Source: Prevotella sp. HUN102 (GTDB lineage Bacteria; Bacteroidota; Bacteroidia; Bacteroidales; Bacteroidaceae). Taken from it: DNA of 64,000 nucleotides. Under the pieces are notes generated by a model. It was not told the origin of the DNA. It did no database searches and saw nothing but the letters and a program-made list of their open reading frames with translations. Positions within the stretch are counted from its first letter, which is position 1; each line of letters opens with the position of its first letter. The stretch spans positions 1 to 64,000 of the forward strand of contig NZ_JIAF01000004.1 in the NCBI RefSeq assembly GCF_000688375.1. Direction: 5' to 3'. A program made the translations under genes and the position numbers. This document shows positions 1-8,409 of the stretch, one piece after another.

Positions 1-1239
1 GCATTTTGGGTAAAAGCAAATGCTCCAATACAGCTTAATATGGGCTTTATGAATCCGAAAGGCGATAAGAGAGTTGCACCATATAAGTATTTTACAGCCG
101 ATACAAAATGGAAACGAGTTGTATATACATTTGTGGCAACAGGAGATAGCCAACCCGATACAGAATTGTTTTTCCGCACCGATACAGCTGATATGCAATT
201 TGCAAACTTATATATGACAAAGTTTGTTTTAGTTGAGGGGAACAAAGCCCCCGAATGGAACTCAAGCAACCAAGAGGTACAGAGCATGATTAAGGCTAAC
301 AAGGATTTATTAAAAGCCATTACCCAAAACTACACACAAATTGAGGGTGGGCTTATCCTATCCACATTCTTAAAGCTGGGCGCATTACAAAAAAGTGATG
401 CTTGGGTTGAGAGTGCAGGCTTAAAAGCTATGCTCAATAGTACAGATGAGATTGCTGCATATTTTGGAGGCACTTACCAAGAGGCATTGGCAGGAAACAA
501 TGAGGGTATGACTATTATATATCACAATGGAAAGCTGAAAGCACTCAACGCAGAGATTACAGGTACTATAAATGCTACAAATGGAACTTTTAGTGGAAAA
601 TTAGATGGTGTTACAGGTACTTTCCGAGTTTTACAAGCTCTTGATAGTAACGGTAATGTAAAGGCAGAGATTGGCTTTAATTCCAGTGAGGGGAAGCTGT
701 ATTTTAGTGGAGATATGCAGCACCAAGGAACTAAGGACGGACGTAGCTTGCGCTTTTATTCCTCTGATATTTGGTGTCGTGGCTCATTTGGAGCAAGAGA
801 AAGAAACTTGTTAGTTATCAAGGGAGCTTATGGTTATTATTATCCAAACGGTGTGTACACAGATGGCAACTATGTAAGTTTAGCATCTAAAACCAGTAGT
901 AATGGGGAAAGATATTATGAGGTTGATTGCTATGGGCGAACTGGCGATTACAGCGGTTTCCCTGTTGATACCATAATCTTTAACATACAAGGTGGCTCTG
1001 TATTTCAATACTGCTTAAATGCTGCTGCAACACAAAGAATAATGATTATCAATGGTAATGATAGCAGCAATAATGTTAAAATCTTCTCCAATGGTAGAGC
1101 AGTTGTTTGGAATGGTGGAGAGATTGCAGAGGTCGTGCAAATGCCTACTCCCTCTTCATTCACAACACCAAGCATAAATACAAATCATTTAGGTGCTGGT
1201 TTGTTGGTGGGAGCTTTTAGAGATAATAACTGGCAATAA
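1..1239 (+). CDS. Tail fibre / receptor-binding protein, C-terminal part (5' end outside window)
   Basis: The reading frame is open from base 1, so the protein starts upstream of the window. The visible part has the layout of Bacteroidetes phage tail proteins: a carbohydrate-binding-like beta domain that ends in a 'KAPEWNSSN' segment, then a short helical linker (QSMIKANKDLLKAI) and a beta-helix-like shaft rich in N, G and T (AEITGTINATNGTFSGKLDG). The tail protein of prophage B (35615-37729) has a comparable plan, with a linker at 'GTVATAWKDPDTREAL'. It sits just upstream of the DGR target gene, which fits an adhesion role. The exact function is inferred from context. Confidence 0.7.
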   Translation, partial: AFWVKANAPIQLNMGFMNPKGDKRVAPYKYFTADTKWKRVVYTFVATGDSQPDTELFFRTDTADMQFANLYMTKFVLVEGNKAPEWNSSNQEVQSMIKANKDLLKAITQNYTQIEGGLILSTFLKLGALQKSDAWVESAGLKAMLNSTDEIAAYFGGTYQEALAGNNEGMTIIYHNGKLKALNAEITGTINATNGTFSGKLDGVTGTFRVLQALDSNGNVKAEIGFNSSEGKLYFSGDMQHQGTKDGRSLRFYSSDIWCRGSFGARERNLLVIKGAYGYYYPNGVYTDGNYVSLASKTSSNGERYYEVDCYGRTGDYSGFPVDTIIFNIQGGSVFQYCLNAAATQRIMIINGNDSSNNVKIFSNGRAVVWNGGEIAEVVQMPTPSSFTTPSINTNHLGAGLLVGAFRDNNWQ

Positions 1240-1269
1240 TTGCCTATACTTTCAAAAGTTAGACAAACA

Positions 1270-1304
1270 AAGCGTGAATATAACTAACGCTTTTCGTATT
1301 TTTG
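1270..1304 (+). promoter_or_regulatory. Small hairpin and TATTTTTG -7 box before the DGR target gene
   Basis: A short inverted repeat (AAAGCG / CGCTTT, about 1270-1294) is followed at 1297-1304 by TATTTTTG, which matches the Bacteroidetes -7 consensus TAnnTTTG. The DGR target gene starts about 43 bases downstream. The same hairpin-then-box layout recurs in prophage B. Confidence 0.5.
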
Positions 1305-1346
1305 AAGCGTAGAAGAATAAACAAATAATAATTAAACAATAGCCAA

Positions 1347-2774
1347 ATGGGATTACTTATTGGTGTTGGGAACACAGTACCCAAATTTCCATACCAAGAG
1401 TTATGGTATGGCATTCGCATTAACCTCAAAAATGGAGGGCATAATGTAGCAGATGGTAAGGTTGAGCGTGTGGGGAACTTAGACCTACATCGCTCATTGC
1501 CTATACAGAAACGTATTAGGCGTTATGTAGCACATGAAGATGGAACGGTTAATTATTGGCTGGGGGCTAACGATAGCACCTTAAAAGAGGGAGGAGGAGC
1601 TGCAAAACTTAATGCTGTTGATGGTATTGTGCAACTCTACAAGCCCGATTATTACCGTAAGTTTGAGTTCGATGGGGATTACCTCCTTGTAGCCATTAGT
1701 GAGGTTGCATTGCCTGGATTTACACGTATGAAAGAGAAATCTCGTAGTCCGTGGCTGGCAACATTCAACCGCACAAACAATAAGCCCACCTGTGCATCTT
1801 TCCTACAATGGGAAAGCAACGGCTCTGTAAAGCGTGTTGCTGAAACAGGGCTGCTTGACCTACTCCCAAATGCAGCAGATTACAGAGGCGGTACTAATGT
1901 TACTGGCAACGATGGAAAGCCAACAAGCGTGCTGGGTATGCCTGCAACAAGCACCAACAAGGCTACTATACGGACACGGTGCAAGAGTTTGGGCGACAAC
2001 TGGCATTGTGGAGGTTGGCGTTTTCGTGAAGAAATGAGCTGGTTAATGGCTATTGAATTTGGAGAACTTGATAGCCAAGCTCCTTACAATGCTCAAAAAA
2101 CAGAAGATGGGTTTGCGCAAGGAGGATTGGGCAACGGCTCTTATGTAGGTGGAGAATGGGGAGGTTTTAATGGCTGGCAGCCATTTATTCCTGCTGGTAT
2201 CACTGCCAAGCTGGGTAACAATACTGGAGTTGTTGATTACCTAATTAAAGAGTGGAAGAGCGGAGTAGATAAAACCATTAAAGTAGCCAGTTACAGAGGC
2301 TGGGAGCAACCGCAACAATACCTGTGGGAGCATAACGATGATGTGCTGGTATTCTATACACCTTTTGCAGATGGTGGAGCTTGTAAGTTGTATTTATGTA
2401 GTGACCCTGCAAAGTTTACCACTCCAAGCGACCACGCAGGGGAAAATGTAGATGGTTATCAAGAATTAGGATTGCTACCTACTGGTAGTAACTACATTTC
2501 TGAAATGGGAGTTGCCAATGGCTACTCTTTCCCAAGTAGCGTAACAGGTGGAGCTGCTAATAAGAATTATTGCGACTATTTTTGGAGGCAGACAGTAAAT
2601 GCCACAAACAATGCTGATGGCTGGTATCAACTCCTCTCCTCTGCTGGTGCGTACTATTCGGAGCATGCGGGTGTTCGCTGTGCGTATGCGCTTCATCGAG
2701 GTGCGGATACGGGTGCGGTTGCGACGTGGGGTTTCCCCTTGTGCCTTGAATTTCCGAGTTCCGATGGCATTTAG
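1347..2774 (+). CDS. DGR target protein (C-type-lectin-fold variable tail protein)
   Basis: This 475-residue protein has its variable repeat at the extreme 3' end. Nucleotides 2629-2740 match the downstream template repeat except at template adenines and one 6-base length difference. The variable segment ends in the 'VRCAYA...WGFPLCLE' signature of C-type-lectin-fold DGR targets; the constant part has G- and W-rich blocks (FWRQTVNATNNADGWYQLLS) just before it. DGR targets display the diversified face for ligand binding, and in phages they are usually tail-tip adhesins. The position after a tail-fibre gene supports that. The start ATG was chosen because a TAnnTTTG promoter box lies just upstream and the fold begins at once. 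Confidence 0.9.
   Translation: MGLLIGVGNTVPKFPYQELWYGIRINLKNGGHNVADGKVERVGNLDLHRSLPIQKRIRRYVAHEDGTVNYWLGANDSTLKEGGGAAKLNAVDGIVQLYKPDYYRKFEFDGDYLLVAISEVALPGFTRMKEKSRSPWLATFNRTNNKPTCASFLQWESNGSVKRVAETGLLDLLPNAADYRGGTNVTGNDGKPTSVLGMPATSTNKATIRTRCKSLGDNWHCGGWRFREEMSWLMAIEFGELDSQAPYNAQKTEDGFAQGGLGNGSYVGGEWGGFNGWQPFIPAGITAKLGNNTGVVDYLIKEWKSGVDKTIKVASYRGWEQPQQYLWEHNDDVLVFYTPFADGGACKLYLCSDPAKFTTPSDHAGENVDGYQELGLLPTGSNYISEMGVANGYSFPSSVTGGAANKNYCDYFWRQTVNATNNADGWYQLLSSAGAYYSEHAGVRCAYALHRGADTGAVATWGFPLCLEFPSSDGI
2629..2740 (+). repeat. DGR variable repeat (VR)
   Basis: This 112-bp stretch aligns to the template repeat at 2837-2942. Before a 6-base length difference near its end I count 12 substitutions, all at template adenines in AAT or AAC codons, which became GGT, TAC, TAT, CAT, CTT and GAT. 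Both copies share a fixed 3' block TGGGGTTTCCCCTT, which would serve as the initiation-of-mutagenic-homology site. Confidence 0.93.
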
Positions 2775-2836
2775 TTTTGTTTGAGTAAAATATTGCTCTG
2801 TGTGAGTTCATAATAATACGGTTACGGTGGTTCGGG

Positions 2837-2942
2837 AACTCCTCTCCTCTGCTAATGCGAACAATTCGGAGAATGCGGGTGTTCGCTGTGCGAATGCGAA
2901 TAATCGAGGTGCGAATACGAATGCGAATTGGGGTTTCCCCTT
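2837..2942 (+). repeat. DGR template repeat (TR)
   Basis: This 106-bp non-coding copy of the VR is dense in AAT/AAC triplets, the hallmark of a template that yields diversity by adenine-specific mutagenesis. It lies between the target gene and the reverse transcriptase. About 160 bases of non-coding sequence with small hairpins (for example AGCACC-TTATACAA-GGGTGCT near 3008-3028) follow it, and would be part of the TR RNA. No separate Avd-like accessory gene is seen between TR and the reverse transcriptase. Confidence 0.93.
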
Positions 2943-3104
2943 ATACCATAATTACGGTTTTCCCTTTTAAGGAGAATCTTTGCAACCACCGTAAACCTTG
3001 CCTCACAAAAGCACCTTATACAAGGGTGCTGGCAAAAGAATATGGTTAAAATAAAGTGCTGGTAGATTGTGGTTTACCACAAGTGCGAAAGCTCTTATAA
3101 AACA

Positions 3105-4530
3105 ATGGCACATAAGATATATGCAAATAGTGAGAATGGGTATTGGAGGGTATGCAACCCTCTAAACGTGCTAAGAGCTACGAATAATACCATACGTGGC
3201 AAAATGAATAGACACGATGTAAAAGATTACTAAAACGTGCTATTGTGATGCTATAAAAAATGTATGGGAGATGCTGGAATATCAAACATTCAAGCCATCA
3301 AAATACACAGAGAAAACTATTTTTGATGTGAAGCAACGCAACCTCAAAATAGCACCGCTATACCCCGATAGAATAGTACACCACTGCTTGATAGATGTTA
3401 TTGAGGAAGATTTGCGCAAGATTTTTATTGCCAATACCTATGCTTGCATTAAAGGGCGTGGAATACATAAGTGCCTAACCGATTTGAACCGTGCGTTACA
3501 AAAAGATAAAGCAGGTACAAAGTATTGCCTAAAAATAGATGTAAGGCATTATTACGATAGCATTGTACATAGCATACTCAAAGATATAATAGCAAAAAGC
3601 TATGGGGATAAAAAGCTGCTTTGGCTTATGCACCTTATAATAGATAGTACAGAGGGCGATATTGGTTTACCAATAGGCTTTTTAACAAGCCAGCATTTTG
3701 CAAATTGGTATTTAAGCCCATTTGACCATTGGGTTAAAGAGGTGTTGCGTGTAAGGTATTATTACAGGTATATGGACGATATTGTAATACTCGCTAATAG
3801 TAAAGCAAAACTGCACTATATACTTGAACAAGTAAGAGAGTACTTGCAAACAAAGCTAAGGCTAACTATAAAAGCAAACTGGCAAATATTCCCAGTAGAT
3901 GCACGCAGTATAGACTTTGTAGGTTACAAAAGCAACCATTACAATATATTGGCACGAAAAAGCATTTTGTACACCTATTGGAGAAAGTTGAAAAGGCTGC
4001 AAAATAGTTATGGAGCGATGACAGAAAGCGAGTTGCGACATAAGCTATCTGCACACTTTGGCTGGCTGCAACATTGCTCAAACAAGCATTATAAAGAGAT
4101 AATAAGTTTAACATTAAAACAGATAAGAATAAAACAAATGGAAGAAAAAAGATTGAGTACAGGCTTGCATAGCGATAGCGTGCAGCCCACGTTTGATGTG
4201 ATTGATAGAGCGAAAGGTACAACGCTGTACAATTTCAACCAGCACTACGAGCAAGTAGATGATGAGCAAGGTAAAAAGCACAAGGTTAATGTGTATGATA
4301 GCCTTTTGTGTTATTACCCTGTTACTGCCAATACTGTATTGGAAACTCTCATTATGGCTAAGTATAGCGATAACCTTGAGAAGAAACTGCTCAACGATTA
4401 TAACGCAGCAGTAGCAGGTATTGAGGACGAAAGCAAGAAGCAGCCGTACCTTGATTTCCTTGCAGAGCGTAAGGCTTTGCGTGCTATGGTTGATGCAGAT
4501 TGTGCAACTAATAACATTCCTATGGAGTAA
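3105..4530 (+). CDS. DGR reverse transcriptase, apparently frameshifted near 3231, with a C-terminal fused domain
   Basis: The catalytic frame from 3271 has RT motifs: GLPIGFLTSQ, the YMDD active site (about residues 167-170 of that frame) and an upstream 'YACIKGRGIHK' block typical of DGR and group II-like RTs. The N-terminal RT segment ('RATNNTIRGKMNRHDVKDY') is encoded in another frame from ATG 3105 and stops at a TAA at 3231-3233; skipping one base there joins it to the catalytic frame. After about residue 289 (internal ATG 4138) the frame runs on for about 130 residues unlike RT ('TTLYNFNQHYEQVDDEQG'), which may be a separate phage protein translated from that ATG. The RT would copy the TR RNA into the target gene. 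Confidence 0.8.
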
Positions 4531-4533
4531 GAT

Positions 4534-4947
4534 ATGACAGAGGAAACTTACGATTTTGCAGACCTCCCACTGCAAGGGGACGGAGCAAACCCACAAAAGC
4601 CAAGTGGAGATTACCCCAGTATAGACACTGTAATAAATAAGCCTATTTGGTGTACAGGTTTTACAGAAGATGTTGATACTGAAAATGGCAAACGCACTCT
4701 TATACGATTTAAGTGGGATTTGGGAGAGGCTGAAACGGCTTTTTGGACGAGCAGCAAGAAACTGCTTGCCATTGTAAAACACCCAAATATCCGTTTTCCT
4801 TTCCATACCATTATTAAGGTAGTACTCATTAGAGAAATGGCTGGCTTTGAGTTTCGCAGCGCAAAAGAAGCCATATCGCAAGATGATATAGATGCGTACA
4901 ACCTCTATTTAATGAAGAAACGTAGTTATATGAAGCAAAGGAGATAA
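4534..4947 (+). CDS. Conserved phage protein of unknown function, 137 aa
   Basis: The protein is soluble, acidic at the N-terminus and lysine/arginine-rich at the C-terminus, with no motif I can name. It starts three bases after the reverse transcriptase stop and ends three bases before the holin start, so it is co-transcribed with both. The middle section (GKRTLIRFKWDLGEAETAFWTSSKKL) looks like a compact beta/alpha domain. It does not resemble the helical Avd accessory protein of DGRs. Confidence 0.75.
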   Translation: MTEETYDFADLPLQGDGANPQKPSGDYPSIDTVINKPIWCTGFTEDVDTENGKRTLIRFKWDLGEAETAFWTSSKKLLAIVKHPNIRFPFHTIIKVVLIREMAGFEFRSAKEAISQDDIDAYNLYLMKKRSYMKQRR

Positions 4948-4950
4948 AGT

Positions 4951-5469
4951 ATGAATTCAATCCTTAATTATGAGCAGTTACGCCTTATAGTCGTTACTGT
5001 AATTAGCACCCTATTAGGTATGATTACGCCTACTAATGGGTTTGTTTTAGCTCTCATTATTATGAGTAGCTGGAATATATGGTGTGGTATGCGTGCAGAT
5101 GGTGTGGTTATACACACCTGCAAGAATTTTAATAAAAAGAAATTCAGAGGAGCATTAAAAGAATTGTTGCTTTACATTGCTATTATTTACCTCATACATT
5201 CTGTAATGGTTATGTGTGGAGATAAGGCAATAGCCTTGTATGCTGTAAAGAGCATAACTTATGTATTTGCATACGTTTACCTACAACACTCATTTCGCAA
5301 TTTAACTATTGCATACCCTAACAACCTTGCAATATGGGTTATTTACCTTGTTATACGTTTGGAATTTAAGCGAGCAATGCCCAGCCATATTAAACCTATT
5401 ATTGAGCAATACGAGCAAAAGAAAGCAAAACAAAAAGAAGAGGAGGCAAAAAATGAAAGTAATAATTGA
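4951..5469 (+). CDS. Phage holin-like membrane protein
   Basis: This 172-residue protein has three or four hydrophobic segments (about residues 8-45, 68-90 and 95-130) and ends in a charged lysine/glutamate tail, as do Bacteroidetes phage holins. It lies directly before the amidase gene and overlaps it, the usual holin/endolysin order. Its role would be to permeabilise the inner membrane at lysis. Confidence 0.75.
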   Translation: MNSILNYEQLRLIVVTVISTLLGMITPTNGFVLALIIMSSWNIWCGMRADGVVIHTCKNFNKKKFRGALKELLLYIAIIYLIHSVMVMCGDKAIALYAVKSITYVFAYVYLQHSFRNLTIAYPNNLAIWVIYLVIRLEFKRAMPSHIKPIIEQYEQKKAKQKEEEAKNESNN

Positions 5470-6052
5470 TAATGGACACGGCAAGGACACACTGGGCAAA
5501 CGTAGCCCAGTGTGGGCTGATGGCTCACAGTTATTCGAGTGGAGGTATGCACGAGAAATAGCCGTAATACTGGAGCAAGAACTTGTAGGGCGAGGCATTG
5601 ATGCAGTACGCATTGTACCCGAAGATACAGATATATCGTTACGAGAACGATGTAATAGGGTGAACAAGCTATGCGCAAAAGTAGGAGCTAAAAACTGCCT
5701 GCTTGTAAGCATACATTGTAATGCTGCTGGAAATGCAGGGAAGCCTATGCAAGCAAGAGGCTGGAGTGTGTTTGTAGGGCTTAACGCCTCACAAAATAGC
5801 AAATCATTAGCAACCCTTTTCAGCGCAAGTGCAGAGGCGCAAGGCTTAAAGGTGCGTGTTAGCTCTCCAAACCAAAGATACTGGGTGCAAAACCTTGCTA
5901 TGTGTAGAGATACCAAATGCCCAGCAGTGCTAACTGAAAACTTATTTATGGACAACGAACAGGATTGCAAACTGCTACTCTCTAATGAGGGGAAACAGAA
6001 AATCGTTGAAACGCACGTGCAGGCAATCCTTGATTACATTAGTATGATATGA
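5453..6052 (+). CDS. N-acetylmuramoyl-L-alanine amidase (endolysin)
   Basis: The protein opens with 'VIIDNGHGKDTLGKRSP', the zinc-binding start of the Amidase_3 family. It continues with a conserved glutamate region, 'LLVSIHCNAAG' (second zinc histidine) and 'PAVLTENLFMDN' (catalytic glutamate). It cleaves the bond between N-acetylmuramic acid and L-alanine in peptidoglycan. The start at 5453 follows an AGGAGG-type site at about 5439-5446 and overlaps the end of the holin gene, while an earlier in-frame start would run antiparallel to no known domain. It is the endolysin of prophage A. Confidence 0.92.
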   Translation: MKVIIDNGHGKDTLGKRSPVWADGSQLFEWRYAREIAVILEQELVGRGIDAVRIVPEDTDISLRERCNRVNKLCAKVGAKNCLLVSIHCNAAGNAGKPMQARGWSVFVGLNASQNSKSLATLFSASAEAQGLKVRVSSPNQRYWVQNLAMCRDTKCPAVLTENLFMDNEQDCKLLLSNEGKQKIVETHVQAILDYISMI

Positions 6053-6651
6053 AAAGGTATTTAATTGTATTATTGCTTGCTGCTGTTGCGTTGGCATTTG
6101 GAGCTATACAAAGGTGTAGCAAGCTGAAAGAGGAGAACAAAAGGTTGGCAAATAACCAAACCGCTCTTATGCAAGAGGTTAAATTGTACAAAACCCAAGA
6201 TGGTAAAAATGCTGCAAAGGTTGTTGAGCTATCTCTGAAAGGGAAAGAGTTTAAGCAACTCAATAGCTACCTTAAAGAGGAGGTAGAGAGGCTGGGGCTA
6301 AAAATTAAAAACCTCAAATCAGCTACCAGCACCATAACGCTTACCAGTTTGAAGATTGATACTGTTATAAAAGACAGTATTGTATTTTTACCAGCCAAAG
6401 GCATAACAGATACACTCAAATGTTTCAGCTACAACGATAGCTGGATAAATGCCAGTGGGTGTATAGGTGCTGATAATAGGTTTCAAGGTACATTTGAGAG
6501 CAACGACACTATTTCTATTATTGCTCACAGAGTACCTAAACGCTTCTTATTCTTCCGCTGGGGTTGCAAAGCGATAGAAGTTGAGGTTGTAAGCCATAAC
6601 CCACACACAAAAATAAATTACGCAAAGATGATAGAGTTTCAAAGAAAATAG
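6049..6651 (+). CDS. Spanin-like inner-membrane coiled-coil protein (DUF6549-like)
   Basis: It starts in an ATGA overlap with the amidase stop. The N-terminus has one membrane anchor (about residues 4-20), then a coiled coil (about residues 22-90), then a beta-rich C-terminal region ending with 'RVPKRFLFFRWGCKAIEVEVVSHNP'. This single-anchor, periplasmic-coil plan and the position after the endolysin fit an i-spanin or a related lysis protein. No separate outer-membrane lipoprotein partner is seen nearby. Confidence 0.65.
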   Translation: MKRYLIVLLLAAVALAFGAIQRCSKLKEENKRLANNQTALMQEVKLYKTQDGKNAAKVVELSLKGKEFKQLNSYLKEEVERLGLKIKNLKSATSTITLTSLKIDTVIKDSIVFLPAKGITDTLKCFSYNDSWINASGCIGADNRFQGTFESNDTISIIAHRVPKRFLFFRWGCKAIEVEVVSHNPHTKINYAKMIEFQRK

Positions 6652-6786
6652 CTATTTTTGCAGCACATAACCACCGAGCTTTACACGCATTTTTTTGCAG
6701 TTGTGGCTCAAATGTGGTTCAAAATAGAATTACAAGTGCTTCCAATGGACTGACCCACAGCACAATAATAAGAATTGGCTATTAGC

Positions 6787-6831
6787 TTCCGGTTCTGAAG
6801 GTCTTGGGTTTGAATCCCAACGGAGTCACCA
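6787..6831 (+). repeat. Attachment core (junction of prophages A and B), 3' part of tRNA-Arg(CCG)
   Basis: The 45-bp core starts in an anticodon loop that reads TTCCGGT (anticodon CCG). It continues through a T arm (TTGGG-TTTGAAT-CCCAA), the 3' acceptor strand CGGAGTC, discriminator A and CCA. No matching 5' half (acceptor GACTCCG, D arm) precedes it, so it is a tRNA fragment and not a working tRNA gene. An identical copy is at 60869-60913. The integrase gene starts 142 bases further right. Confidence 0.9.
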
Positions 6832-6972
6832 TCACGGAACAAGCGTAAGCCCAATGAATAAAGGGTTTTCACTTGTTCCTTTTTATCTTTATCAGTATTC
6901 GTAATGTTTAAAAGTGGCATTTAAACGCCAAAAGTAATTCCAATTTGTTTTAGCAAAATTTTAGCAATAGTT

Positions 6973-8181
6973 ATGGCAACATTCAAAGCGACTATATTCA
7001 AGGACAGGCAACGGTCAGATAAGACGTGGAACGTGGTAATACGGTTCACGCACGACAGAAAGGTAAGATACCTCTCCACAACTATGTACGTAACGAAAAA
7101 GGACATAACGGCTTCCTATAAAATAAAGAACGCAGACATTCTCGACCGATGTAACGACCTGATAAAAGTCTATCGGGAACGAGTGAATGAATTAGACTTG
7201 GAATTTAACGAGATAGATATTGACACGATTATTTCTTATCTCAAACAGAAGAAAGAAAATAATGGAGTATCCTTTACTGATTTTGCTCATAAATGGATGG
7301 CGAAGCACACCGAAATAAAGGGAATGAAGAACTACAAGACCTCTCTTAATTCATTCTGTGCCTTTATGGGACGAGATAATATACTATGTGATGAAATTAC
7401 CGTAAAGATAATGAAAGCCTTTGAGGAAGCCTTAAAAGGCCGTCCACGAGCACAATCGCTATACCCTAACTGTATCGTCCGTATCTTCAATGAAGCAAGA
7501 GACTACTACAACGATGAGGATAACGATATTATCCGTATCAAGCACTCGCTAAGGAAGTATAAGCCGGTAGAGCAGAATGTGGCGGAGAAGCGTGCGTTAG
7601 ACGTGGAAACGATAAGAAAAATATTTTCCCTACCTTATAGTAGGGAAATACAGAGAAATGGAAAATTAAGTAAGCGCAATCTCGCCCTTGACTGCTTCAG
7701 GCTGTCTTTCGGCCTAATGGGCATGAATTCGGCAGACCTTTATAATGCCACTGATTTTGATGGGAAGACTATCACGTACAATAGAATGAAGACCAAGGAT
7801 AGGCGTAGCGATAAGGCAGAGATACGTGTGGACGTACATTCTAGTCTTGTCCCCTTAGTGGAAAAGTATCAAGGAGAAGGACGTGTATTTAATTTCTTTA
7901 AGCGTTTTTCAACTATGGAATCATTTAATAAAGCAATAAACAGCGGGTTAAAGAGCATAGGAGAAGAATTAGGTGTAGAACGGCTTCAGTTCTATGCCGC
8001 ACGGCATTCCTTTGCTACTATTGCCGTGAACGACGTAGGAATAAGTAAGTATGTTGTAAATGACATGCTGAACCATATAGACCCTGCATTGAAAGTCACG
8101 GAATTGTATATCAGAAAGGATTTCAAGGCAATAAATGATGCGAATGTAAAAGTTTTAGATTATGTGCTAAATGAAAACTAA
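6973..8181 (+). CDS. int: Tyrosine recombinase (phage integrase)
   Basis: This 402-residue protein has an N-terminal arm-binding domain, a SAM-like core-binding domain (about residues 95-185) and a C-terminal catalytic domain. Visible catalytic parts are 'YAARHSFAT' (Arg near residue 344), 'LNHID' (His) and 'ELYI' (nucleophilic Tyr near residue 379). The first catalytic arginine box reads 'GLMGMNSADLY', without a clear arginine, as in many Bacteroidetes recombinases of the GMNF/DL type. It lies beside the left attachment core and would catalyse integration into the tRNA gene. The last bases overlap the start of the duplicated iteron segment. Confidence 0.93.
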   Translation: MATFKATIFKDRQRSDKTWNVVIRFTHDRKVRYLSTTMYVTKKDITASYKIKNADILDRCNDLIKVYRERVNELDLEFNEIDIDTIISYLKQKKENNGVSFTDFAHKWMAKHTEIKGMKNYKTSLNSFCAFMGRDNILCDEITVKIMKAFEEALKGRPRAQSLYPNCIVRIFNEARDYYNDEDNDIIRIKHSLRKYKPVEQNVAEKRALDVETIRKIFSLPYSREIQRNGKLSKRNLALDCFRLSFGLMGMNSADLYNATDFDGKTITYNRMKTKDRRSDKAEIRVDVHSSLVPLVEKYQGEGRVFNFFKRFSTMESFNKAINSGLKSIGEELGVERLQFYAARHSFATIAVNDVGISKYVVNDMLNHIDPALKVTELYIRKDFKAINDANVKVLDYVLNEN

Positions 8182-8301
8182 CACAGCACTTAACACACGA
8201 GCTAACACAGCAAGCACCTTTGTAATTATCTGCAATTATGACACTTATAGAGTTGGGAAAAGAAAACTAACACACAACCTAACACAGCAGGTAACACAGC
8301 A
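8177..8301 (+). repeat. Duplicated iteron cluster (two sets of three 12-bp iterons) after the integrase
   Basis: Two groups of three adjacent 12-bp units with consensus (C/G)YTAACACAGCA lie at 8177-8212 and 8266-8301. Their starts are 89 bp apart. The whole segment is a near-identical inverted copy of 48123-48247, inside the replication gene of the same prophage, with the same 89-bp spacing. It can be read as an 83-residue open frame from ATG 8171, whose first part copies that protein, but this frame has no end domain and looks like a remnant. An AT-rich stretch follows (8300-8400). Confidence 0.8.
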
Positions 8302-8409
8302 TAATATATTGTATTTGTCGTGTAATTTTGATATAACGAAACAAGATTTATCTAAGCAGAATTTGCTTTTCGATAATTTTTGCTATATTTTTGCAGGAAA
8401 ACCTACAAA

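Larger units (their letters stand above)
1..6831. mobile_element. Right end of prophage A (DGR-bearing, truncated by window)
   Basis: All genes here read rightward and are phage late genes: tail fibre, DGR target, reverse transcriptase, holin, amidase and spanin-like protein. They end about 130 bp before a 45-bp tRNA-derived core that also ends prophage B. No integrase for this element is visible, so it should lie beyond the left edge. The base composition is AT-richer than the tail genes of prophage B, so this is a different phage rather than part of B. Confidence 0.8.

Noticed and set aside
2475-2811. Leftward open frames across the DGR variable repeat
   Set aside because: They mirror the lectin-like coding frame and have no independent start signal or domain.
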